A stretch of DNA of 5,761 nucleotides from Emcibacter sp. (GTDB lineage Bacteria > Pseudomonadota > Alphaproteobacteria > Sphingomonadales > Emcibacteraceae): contig JAGLJX010000309.1 in assembly GCA_023142175.1 (NCBI GenBank), forward strand, positions 1 to 5,761, read 5' to 3'. The notes beneath the pieces are model-generated. The model made no database searches. It was not told the origin of the DNA and was given only the letters and a program-made list of their open reading frames with translations. Below, piece after piece: positions 1 to 5,717 of the stretch; position 1 is the stretch's first letter, and each line of letters opens with the position of its first letter. Made by a program: the position numbers and the translations under genes.

Positions 1-2
1 GT

Positions 3-71
3 GACAGCTTTCTTCAGGATATGATTGAACTTGCTGTCATGTCTGGTAAGTTGTGTGTGAATAGGTCGTAA
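3..71 (+). CDS. Possible C-terminal tail of an upstream gene (partial, unidentified)
   Basis: The frame beginning at base 3 is open from the window edge to a TAA at 69-71 and would encode 22 residues, ending in the peptide SGKLCVNRS. The other two plus-strand frames close within the first 28 bases. I recognise no family in this peptide. An open run of this length is expected by chance in roughly a third of frames, so the call is weak. If real, the gene would lie 24 bases upstream of the glucokinase in the same direction and could share its transcript. The alternative is plain intergenic DNA. Confidence 0.25.
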   Translation, partial: DSFLQDMIELAVMSGKLCVNRS

Positions 72-95
72 GCCTAGGGATTGGGATAAAAAATA

Positions 96-1061
96 ATGAA
101 TCACGATACGCTCATACTTGTGGCGGATATTGGCGGGACCAATGCCCGTTTCGCCATTGCTCAGGCTGGAAGTAGAATTACACTGGAGCGTTTGAAAATT
201 GTCCCCACGGCTGATTATGACAGTTTGCAGTCTGCGGTTTCAGGCTACCTTGGGGATATTTCAGGCCCGCTTCCAAAAGTCGCGTCTATAGCTGTGGCTG
301 GCCCGGTTGTCAGTGATCTGGTTAAATTGACCAATTGCCCATGGACTTTCAATCGCTCATCTCTCGCCAATGATCTTGGTATGGAGCAGGTAACGGTCCT
401 TAATGATTTTGAAGCCATTGCAAGTGCCTTGCCCTATATAGATAGCAATGATCTGTTAAAAATTGGATCGGGTGAGATGAAGGCGGGTGGCAATAAGATA
501 GTTATTGGCCCCGGTACAGGCATCGGTGTCGCCGCGATTACCCCTATTGGTGATGGCTGGAAAGTTCTTACCAGCGAGGGCGGCCATGTGGGTTTCTCCC
601 CTGCCGATGATCTTGAACGTCAGATACTCAAAACCGTCAAATATAAATACCCCCGCGTTTCAGTGGAAAGGGTGATTTCGGGACAGGGGTTCACGACCCT
701 GCATCAGGCATTAGCAACCCTGCGTGGCGAGGAAGTGGAAATGTTAACGCCGTCCGTAATCACCAAACGCGCCATTGAAAATCCGGAGGGTAACTGCGGT
801 CAGGTCGTAAATATTTTCTGTAGCATCCTTGGCTCATTTGCGGGCGATATGGCGATGACATTCAATGCCACCGGCGGGGTTTATCTGGCGGGGGGTATCT
901 TGCCCAGAATTCAGGAATTTTTTCTGGACAGCCCTTTTCGCGAACGCTTTGGGAACAAAGGCCGGCTATCCTATGTGAAGGATATTCCAACCCTGCAAAT
1001 TATGGAAAAGCAACCGGCCCTTGTCGGGGCGGCTGCCCGCATCCACGGTAATTTCTATTAG
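96..1061 (+). CDS. glk: Glucokinase (proteobacterial Glk family)
   Basis: Cytoplasmic enzyme that phosphorylates glucose to glucose 6-phosphate with ATP, feeding the Entner-Doudoroff pathway or glycolysis. The 321-residue length matches E. coli Glk (321). Visible motifs in order: the N-terminal phosphate-binding loop DIGGTNARF (residues 11-19); LTNCPW (78-83); ND at 103-104, where D104 corresponds to the catalytic Asp of E. coli Glk (D100); the glycine loop GPGTGIG (138-144); SEGGHVGFSP (160-169) with sugar-contacting E161 and H164; ERVISG (191-196), where E191 corresponds to the E. coli sugar-binding E187; and the second nucleotide-binding glycine segment GGVYLAGG (260-267). The ATG at 96 is chosen because GGGA at 83-86 gives a 9-base spacing, family homology starts almost at once, and in-frame stops lie just upstream (69-71 and 75-77). 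It converges on the SDR gene with only 8 bases between the stop codons. No terminator or convincing promoter is visible. It may belong to a transcription unit entering from the left. Family assignment is secure; glucose preference is inferred from the family. Confidence 0.93.
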   Translation: MNHDTLILVADIGGTNARFAIAQAGSRITLERLKIVPTADYDSLQSAVSGYLGDISGPLPKVASIAVAGPVVSDLVKLTNCPWTFNRSSLANDLGMEQVTVLNDFEAIASALPYIDSNDLLKIGSGEMKAGGNKIVIGPGTGIGVAAITPIGDGWKVLTSEGGHVGFSPADDLERQILKTVKYKYPRVSVERVISGQGFTTLHQALATLRGEEVEMLTPSVITKRAIENPEGNCGQVVNIFCSILGSFAGDMAMTFNATGGVYLAGGILPRIQEFFLDSPFRERFGNKGRLSYVKDIPTLQIMEKQPALVGAAARIHGNFY

Positions 1062-1069
1062 ATATTTTC

Positions 1070-1852
1070 TTATCCGGCAATTTTATTGCGGCCAATAACC
1101 GGATATTGTTCAATTTCATAAACCGAACCCGTGACAGGTGCCGATAAATCAGACAGCCAGAAAGTGACATGATTGGCAATCTCATGGGGTTGTAATAATT
1201 GCCCACTGGGGGCCGCAATGGAGGGGATATTTTCATGCCAGTCATCGGGCGCGCCGAGCGATTTTTGCATGGCCTTTTCGCCATCAGTTAACGTCCAGCC
1301 CACATTGAGCTGGTTAATGCGGATATTTTCCTCTGATAGTGCATCACCCAGATTACGGGTCATGGTCATCAGGGCGCCTTTTGACATGGAATAAACCAGC
1401 AGGTCATTACCACCGCACCAAGCATTTATGGATCCAATATTGACGATAGAACCGGGAGCCTTGCGGGTACGGCAATTTGCCACAAAATGCTTGGCTAACA
1501 TCAAAGGAGCGCGGGTGTTAATATGAAAAATACGGTCAAAATCGCCATCTTCGGCGGTGTCGATTGTGCTGCGTGGAAAAATGCCTGCATTATTGACCAG
1601 CCCGTCAATTCCGCCAAAGGCATCAAGACAGGCCTGAACCATTTCTTCTGGTGCCTTGGGATCAGATAAATCGGCGGCAATCCAACGGGTCTTGTCGCCC
1701 AGATCAACGGCGACCTCTTTTAATTTGTCTGCACCGGAGCCGTGAAGCATAACATTTGCCCCTGCGGCAAGAGCCGCTTTGGCGATAGCGTAACCAATGC
1801 CGGAGGAGGAACCGGTAACCAATATGGTTTTATTTTCGAGAATATTGCTCAT
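1070..1852 (-). CDS. Short-chain dehydrogenase/reductase, probable aldose 1-dehydrogenase
   Basis: A classical SDR of 260 residues, the usual length. Rossmann motif TGSSSGIG is at residues 13-20, the D61 adenine-pocket Asp in AADLSD, NNAG at 87-90, structural N112, and the catalytic triad S141, Y154 and K158 (YSMSK). Cofactor choice is not settled: the end of the second strand reads MLHGSG (35-40), with neither the Asp that marks NAD enzymes nor the Arg that marks NADP enzymes. It is the last gene of the minus-strand operon; its ATG overlaps the epimerase stop in an ATGA, and AAGGA (plus-strand 1858-1862) lies 5 bases upstream. SDRs have very diverse substrates, so the sequence alone does not give the reaction. 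Because its operon partners are an aldose epimerase and a sugar lactonase, I infer that it oxidises an aldose (D-xylose, L-arabinose or D-galactose) to the 1,5- or 1,4-lactone, as Caulobacter XylB does. It is not obviously a close XylB relative, so a different sugar or polyol substrate is possible. Confidence 0.85.
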   Translation of the reverse strand: MSNILENKTILVTGSSSGIGYAIAKAALAAGANVMLHGSGADKLKEVAVDLGDKTRWIAADLSDPKAPEEMVQACLDAFGGIDGLVNNAGIFPRSTIDTAEDGDFDRIFHINTRAPLMLAKHFVANCRTRKAPGSIVNIGSINAWCGGNDLLVYSMSKGALMTMTRNLGDALSEENIRINQLNVGWTLTDGEKAMQKSLGAPDDWHENIPSIAAPSGQLLQPHEIANHVTFWLSDLSAPVTGSVYEIEQYPVIGRNKIAG

Positions 1853-2895
1853 GATGATCCTTCAGTGTTGGTGGTGCAGCCAAAGCGGAAAATTGTCTGA
1901 CTGAAAAAAATATCCCCGGTTTCTAAAATTGCTGATGGGAAATTTGGATGATTAGGGGCGTCAGGAAAATTCTGGGTTTCCAGACAAACTGCCTGATGCG
2001 GCCCATAATGAACGCCACCTTTACCCATAATCTCATTGGTTAAATTATAAGCCGTATAGAGCTGTAGCGCAGGCTGATCGGTCATGACTTCCATCGTTCG
2101 ACCAGAAGGGGGATGGCTAAGACAGGCGGCCAATTGTATTTTTTCAGACGGTTGTTCAGATAAAATATATGTGGGGTCATATTGTCCCACAATTTTTCGG
2201 GCTGTGCGGAAATCCAAATTTGTATTTTGCACATCGTTAAATTCCCCTGTGGGGATCAGGTCTTTATCACATTCCAGAACCTGCTCTGCGGGTATGGTGA
2301 GAAAATGATCATCAACAGGGGATGCGGCATTGGCAGAAAGATTAAAATAACTATGTTGGGTCAGGTTGATAAATGTGGTTTTACTTGTGGTGGCCCGAAA
2401 GCTGACATGAAGGCTGTCATCGTCATATAGTTTATAGGTTACGGTAACCTCAAGCTCTCCGGGATAGCCTTCGTCACCGTCAGGGCTGACCACGTTAAAC
2501 TTTACCCCGCTATGGTCTTTGCCGGTGAAGGCCTCTGCTTGCCATAGTTTTTTATTAAAGCCGAAATGCCCACCATGCAGGTGTGTTTTGCCGTGGTTCT
2601 GGCTGAGGTTTAACTGTACGCCCTTGAGGGTGCACCGGCCGTTGGCAATGCGGCCTGCATATCTTCCGGCAACAGCCCCCATATGTGATGTGTCCTGATA
2701 ATAGGCATCTGCGGTATCATAACCCAATACAATATTACCATGTTTTCCGTGCCGATCAGGGGTGTGAAGCTCCGTTATGATGGCACCGAGATCGGTTACC
2801 GCCAATTCAATGCCGTTGATGTTTTTCAGGCGGAAAAGCTTTGCCATCTGATCGCCGCAAAAACGGCCAAAATTGCTATGGTCAATTGTATTCAA
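1849..2895 (-). CDS. galM: Aldose 1-epimerase (mutarotase)
   Basis: Interconverts the alpha and beta anomers of aldoses in the cytoplasm, supplying the anomer used by a C1-dehydrogenase. At 348 residues it has normal GalM length. Motifs: TDLGAIITELHTPDR (34-48), VLGYD (56-60), GRYAGRIANG (77-86), LHGG with H107, QHSYFNL (180-186) with the proposed catalytic acid H181, YDPTYIL (239-245) with sugar-binding D240, and CLETQNFPDAPN (304-315) with the proposed catalytic base E306. Two positions differ from the usual family text: G81 where most members have Asn (GRYANRI), and P241 where most have His (the DH of GYDHTYV). The start is a TTG overlapping the lactonase stop by 4 bp (TTGA). It is preferred over the ATG at 2847 (residue 17) because the FG at residues 9-10 and the following spacing align with the common GalM N-terminus, and because AAGGG lies 9 bases upstream. 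The middle position in the operon and overlaps at both ends suggest co-translation with the lactonase and SDR. Family is secure; the actual sugar is inferred. Confidence 0.92.
   Translation of the reverse strand: MNTIDHSNFGRFCGDQMAKLFRLKNINGIELAVTDLGAIITELHTPDRHGKHGNIVLGYDTADAYYQDTSHMGAVAGRYAGRIANGRCTLKGVQLNLSQNHGKTHLHGGHFGFNKKLWQAEAFTGKDHSGVKFNVVSPDGDEGYPGELEVTVTYKLYDDDSLHVSFRATTSKTTFINLTQHSYFNLSANAASPVDDHFLTIPAEQVLECDKDLIPTGEFNDVQNTNLDFRTARKIVGQYDPTYILSEQPSEKIQLAACLSHPPSGRTMEVMTDQPALQLYTAYNLTNEIMGKGGVHYGPHQAVCLETQNFPDAPNHPNFPSAILETGDIFFSQTIFRFGCTTNTEGSS
1853..1862 (-). promoter_or_regulatory. Ribosome binding site of the SDR gene
   Basis: AAGGA on the minus strand (plus-strand 1858-1862) lies 5 bases before the SDR ATG and inside the last codons of the epimerase. 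It is a good match to the anti-Shine-Dalgarno sequence and fits reinitiation after the overlapping epimerase stop. Confidence 0.65.
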
Positions 2896-3785
2896 GATAA
2901 GCTGCCCTTGAATAAAGGCGCCGGAAGGCCGTTTGCTCCCACCTGATAAATGAATAGATTACCGGCCTGTGGCTGATCCTTCAGGGCATCATCGCCCAGA
3001 TTTTCCTGTGCCGTGGTAACACATAGAAGATCAAGGTCGGGGCCACCGAACGCAACACAGGTTGGTTGGGTGACAGGCATTTTAAGGATGAAATCAATAG
3101 TGCCGTCCGGTGCATAGCGCACTACCTGAGCACCGTCCCACTGGGCATTCCACAGAAAGCCTTTTGCATCGGTTACTGACCCGTCCGGGGCCGTGGTGCC
3201 ATTAGTTGTGGCAAATACCTCCGGCTTGGAACAAGTACCTGCTACCATGTCAAAATCATAGCGGTGGATTTTCTGTTTGGGTGAATCTGTAAAATACATA
3301 TTTTTACCATCGGGGCTCCAGCACAGGCTATTGGCAATATGAATATTGGAAATATGCTCGGAAACCTGCAAACTTTCATTGAGGCAATAAAGCTTGCTCT
3401 TCTCAATGGTTTCCGTCTTGCCGTCTTCGGCCATAGTCCCGCACCAGAACCGCCCCGCCGGATCAACACGCCCATCATTAAACCGCAGACCTTCGATATC
3501 TTCAAAAGGTTTGGCAATCCAGCGAACGTCACCTGTTTCCGGTCGGAAATAGGCAAAGCCGCTCTCAAAGGCAGCGATTAACAGACCTTCTTCGTCCGTG
3601 AAACCGAATGCGCACAAGCGTTCGGGTGTTTGAAATCTAGCAAGTTTCTCATTCTTCAGCGTGAAGCGATACAGCTTGCAATTCTGAATGTCCGTCCACC
3701 AAAAGGCGCCACTTCGCTTGTCCCATAACACACCCTCGCCGAGTGTATTCTGTATCGGCACGACATATTTCAATTCTGTTTTCAT
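2892..3785 (-). CDS. SMP-30/gluconolactonase-family sugar lactonase (probable aldonolactonase, XylC-like)
   Basis: Hydrolyses a sugar lactone to the free aldonic acid, the step between the dehydrogenase and the dehydratase of this locus. The protein is a six-bladed beta-propeller of 297 residues from the ATG at 3785. Metal-site residues expected from SMP-30 structures are present: E17 (LGEGVLWD), N152 (IANSLCWSPDG) and D201 (PDGSV). The substrate-side R101 and N103 (RFNDGRVD) and the following FWCGTMAE segment (113-120) are also recognisable. The reading frame continues upstream to a GTG at 3815, but that codon lies upstream of the predicted -10 box, has no Shine-Dalgarno sequence and overlaps the operator region, whereas the ATG has TGGA six bases upstream and begins directly on family-like sequence. 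It is the first gene of the minus-strand operon, and its TGA overlaps the epimerase TTG. It resembles Caulobacter XylC (xylonolactonase) in general layout. The substrate could also be arabinono-, galactono- or gluconolactone. Confidence 0.88.
   Translation of the reverse strand: MKTELKYVVPIQNTLGEGVLWDKRSGAFWWTDIQNCKLYRFTLKNEKLARFQTPERLCAFGFTDEEGLLIAAFESGFAYFRPETGDVRWIAKPFEDIEGLRFNDGRVDPAGRFWCGTMAEDGKTETIEKSKLYCLNESLQVSEHISNIHIANSLCWSPDGKNMYFTDSPKQKIHRYDFDMVAGTCSKPEVFATTNGTTAPDGSVTDAKGFLWNAQWDGAQVVRYAPDGTIDFILKMPVTQPTCVAFGGPDLDLLCVTTAQENLGDDALKDQPQAGNLFIYQVGANGLPAPLFKGSLS
2896..2909 (-). promoter_or_regulatory. Ribosome binding site supporting the TTG start of the epimerase
   Basis: On the minus strand AAGGG (plus-strand 2905-2909) lies inside the end of the lactonase gene, 9 bases before the TTG at 2895-2893. 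Together with the 4-bp stop/start overlap it supports coupled initiation at this rare start codon rather than at the ATG 48 bases further in. Confidence 0.55.
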
Positions 3786-3804
3786 AGATTTTCCATTTCG
3801 AATA

Positions 3805-3834
3805 AAAATAAACACAAATTGACAGCGCTGTCAA
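3805..3834 (-). promoter_or_regulatory. Predicted sigma-70-type promoter of the lactonase-epimerase-SDR operon
   Basis: Read on the minus strand, a perfect -35 hexamer TTGACA (plus-strand 3829-3834) is followed after 18 bases by TATTTT (3805-3810), a 4-of-6 match to the -10 consensus. Transcription would begin near 3798, leaving a leader of about a dozen bases before the ATG at 3785. The -35 box lies inside the operator palindrome, so bound repressor should block it. Prediction from sequence only; the start point is inferred. Confidence 0.55.
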
Positions 3835-3846
3835 TATATGTTTATT
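3807..3846. promoter_or_regulatory. Operator of LacI-family type: 18-bp perfect palindrome within a 40-bp imperfect palindrome
   Basis: Bases 3818-3835 read ATTGACAGCGCTGTCAAT, a perfect 18-bp palindrome with the central CG typical of LacI-family operators. The symmetry continues outward: the two 20-base arms of 3807-3846 match at 18 of 20 positions, with mismatches only at 3815/3838 and 3817/3836. The core contains the TTGACA -35 boxes of both divergent promoters, so one bound dimer would cover both. The natural candidate ligand is the LacI-type regulator that begins at 5718. Operator identity is inferred from its form and location, not from a known motif match. Confidence 0.75.
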
Positions 3847-3848
3847 CT
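3819..3848 (+). promoter_or_regulatory. Predicted sigma-70-type promoter of the dehydratase-regulator unit
   Basis: TTGACA (3819-3824) is followed after 18 bases by TATTCT (3843-3848), a 4-of-6 match to the -10 consensus. Transcription would begin near 3855, giving a leader of about 55 bases before the dehydratase ATG. It mirrors the minus-strand promoter in hexamers and spacing because both lie within the same extended palindrome. Confidence 0.55.
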
Positions 3849-3857
3849 CTGGGTAAA

Positions 3858-3869
3858 TTCTGCGCAGAA
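3858..3869. repeat. 12-bp perfect palindrome in the dehydratase leader, possible second operator
   Basis: TTCTGCGCAGAA is a perfect palindrome with a central CG, at or just after the predicted plus-strand transcription start. Its centre is 37 bp from the centre of the main operator. It has no loop, so it is more likely a DNA-binding site than an RNA hairpin. The half-site (TTCTGC) differs from that of the main operator, so it may bind a different protein or nothing. Confidence 0.35.
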
Positions 3870-3897
3870 AAATGGATTTTTTTGCTGATGATCTGTT

Positions 3898-3904
3898 AAG
3901 GTGA
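3898..3904 (+). promoter_or_regulatory. Ribosome binding site of the dehydratase
   Basis: AAGGTGA lies 6 bases upstream of the ATG at 3911. It settles the start, since a competing ATG at 3907 runs into a stop after four codons. Confidence 0.7.
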
Positions 3905-3910
3905 CGATGT

Positions 3911-5698
3911 ATGACCAATAAGAAAAAAATATCCGAAGAAGATTTAAGAAGCCGTGAGTGGTTTAATGACCCATCAGACCCCGGTATGACGGCGCTGTAT
4001 CTGGAGCGTTATTTGAACTTTGGTCTGACCGCAGAAGAATTGCAATCTAACAGGCCCATCATTGGCATAGCCCAGACCGGCTCTGATCTTGCGCCTTGTA
4101 ATCGTCATCATATGGTTCTGGCGGATCGTGTAAAAGATGGTATCCGTGACGGCGGCGGAATCCCGCTGGAATTTCCCATTCATCCCATTCAGGAAACCGG
4201 ACGCCGGCCCACCGCCGCCATTGACCGCAATCTGCAATGCATCAGTTTGACTGAGATTTTGCATGGCTACCCCATTGACGGGGTCGTGCTGACCACGGGA
4301 TGTGATAAGACCACGCCGGCTCAAATTATGGCGGCCTCAAGTGTTGATCTTCCGGCTATTGCGCTGTCGGTCGGCCCTATGCTCAATGGTAATTATCTGG
4401 GCCAATGTGTGGGCTCCGGTTCTGTTATCTGGGAAGCGCGGCAAAAGCTGGCAAAGGGCGAGATTGACTATCAGGAATTTATGAATATGGCGGCGGAAAG
4501 CGCGCCCTCCGCCGGACATTGCAACACCATGGGCACGGCGCTGTCGATGAATTGCATTGCTGAGGCTTTGGGCATGAGCCTGCCGGGTAATGCCTCTATT
4601 CCCGCCCCCTACCGCGAGCGTCAGCAGATGGCCTATGCTACCGGACGCCGCATCGTGGATATGGTATGGGAGGATCTGAAACCATCGGATATTATCACCC
4701 GTGATGCCATTGAAAATGCGATTATTACCTGTGGTGCGGTGGGCGGTTCCACCAATGCGCCGGTTCATATCAATGCCATAGCGGCCCATGCAGGGGTTGA
4801 AGTGAGCATGGATGACTGGCAGGACATCGGTCATCCGGTGCCGCAGATCGTCAATTGTCAGCCTGTGGGCGAATATCTGTCGGAAGATTTCCACCGGGCA
4901 GGCGGGGTTCCCGCTGTATTGAGTGAGCTGATGAAGGGCGGATATATTCGCGAGGGGGCCATGACGGCAAATGGTAAAACCATTGGTGAAAATTGTGCGA
5001 ACAAGGTGGTTATAAACACTGACGTCATTAAAACGACGGCTAGCCCATTGGCACAAAACGCAGGCTTCATGGTGCTATCGGGTAATATGTTCACATCTGC
5101 CCTGATGAAAGTTTCCGCCATCAGTGATGATTTTCGGGCGCGGTATTTGTCTGATCCTGAACATCCCAATGCCTTTGTGGCGAAGGCTGTGGTTTTTGAT
5201 GGCCCCGAGCAATATCACAGCACCATCGAAGACCCGGCCTTAAACATCACCGAAAACAGTATTCTGGTTATGCGGGGTGCGGGGCCAGTGGGCTATCCCG
5301 GCTCCGCAGAGGTGGTGAATATGCAGGCGCCGGCATATTTGCTGAAGCGTGGCATTGCTGATCTGCCGACCATGGGCGATGGTCGTCAAAGCGGTACATC
5401 TTCCGCGCCATCCATCCTGAATATATCGCCGGAAGCGGCCGTGGGTGGCGGCTTGGGGTTGCTAAAATCCGGTGATAAAATCAGTGTAGACCTGAATAAT
5501 CGCACGGTTAACATCTTGCTGTCAGACAGTGAAATGGAAGCCCGTCGCACTGAGCCGCCCTATGAAATTCCTGAGGCACAAACATGGTGGCAGCAGGAAT
5601 ATCGGGACAAGGTTTCGGGGTTGGACAAGGGCGCTGTGTTTGAGGATATGGTTGAGTATCGGGACATTGTAAAAAAGACACCGCGACATTCTCACTAG
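3911..5698 (+). CDS. xylD: IlvD/Edd-family sugar-acid dehydratase, probable D-xylonate dehydratase
   Basis: Removes water from an aldonic acid to give the 2-keto-3-deoxy acid, using a [2Fe-2S] cluster and Mg2+. The 595 residues are close to Caulobacter XylD (about 591), and the text matches that protein almost end to end as I recall it, including MTALYLER (26-33), PIIGIAQTGSD (49-59), HGYPID (118-123) and the PRHSH C-terminus. The three cluster ligands are present: C63 (PCNRHH), C131 (TGCDKTTP) and C204 (AGHCNTMGT), each three positions on from XylD C60, C128 and C201. E467 (GSAEVVNMQ) is a likely Mg2+ ligand, and S494 (GDGRQSGT) is the proposed catalytic serine. The start has a good Shine-Dalgarno sequence. 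It is divergent from the lactonase operon across a shared operator and is followed by a LacI-type regulator 19 bases downstream, probably on the same transcript. The sugar-acid branch of the family also includes L-arabonate and D-galactonate dehydratases with overlapping substrates, so xylonate is the best guess rather than certain. Confidence 0.9.
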   Translation: MTNKKKISEEDLRSREWFNDPSDPGMTALYLERYLNFGLTAEELQSNRPIIGIAQTGSDLAPCNRHHMVLADRVKDGIRDGGGIPLEFPIHPIQETGRRPTAAIDRNLQCISLTEILHGYPIDGVVLTTGCDKTTPAQIMAASSVDLPAIALSVGPMLNGNYLGQCVGSGSVIWEARQKLAKGEIDYQEFMNMAAESAPSAGHCNTMGTALSMNCIAEALGMSLPGNASIPAPYRERQQMAYATGRRIVDMVWEDLKPSDIITRDAIENAIITCGAVGGSTNAPVHINAIAAHAGVEVSMDDWQDIGHPVPQIVNCQPVGEYLSEDFHRAGGVPAVLSELMKGGYIREGAMTANGKTIGENCANKVVINTDVIKTTASPLAQNAGFMVLSGNMFTSALMKVSAISDDFRARYLSDPEHPNAFVAKAVVFDGPEQYHSTIEDPALNITENSILVMRGAGPVGYPGSAEVVNMQAPAYLLKRGIADLPTMGDGRQSGTSSAPSILNISPEAAVGGGLGLLKSGDKISVDLNNRTVNILLSDSEMEARRTEPPYEIPEAQTWWQQEYRDKVSGLDKGAVFEDMVEYRDIVKKTPRHSH

Positions 5699-5717
5699 GA
5701 TAAGGGCAAAAACATAT

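Noticed and set aside
25..59. TTGAAC at 25-30 as a -35 box for a glucokinase promoter
   Set aside because: No acceptable -10 hexamer follows at 16-18 bp spacing, and the region may be the end of an upstream gene.
1074..1102. Possible bidirectional terminator between glucokinase and the SDR: GCAAT-TTT-ATTGC hairpin with flanking CCGG copies
   Set aside because: The stem is only 5 bp and AT-rich, has no clear U-tract, and lies within the last codons of the SDR gene; too weak to call a terminator.
3907..3921. ATG at 3907 as an alternative start or short leader peptide before the dehydratase
   Set aside because: It encodes only four residues before a stop and shares the ribosome binding site of the dehydratase; nothing suggests an attenuator.
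4337..5056. Long open frame (239 codons) on the minus strand within the dehydratase gene
   Set aside because: It is antisense to a fully conserved enzyme, its translation resembles no family, and long antisense frames are common opposite well-used codons.
5519..5529. CTGTC-A-GACAG inverted repeat resembling an operator
   Set aside because: It lies inside the dehydratase coding sequence (LLSDS region), has an odd centre unlike the main operator, and is explained by codon choice.
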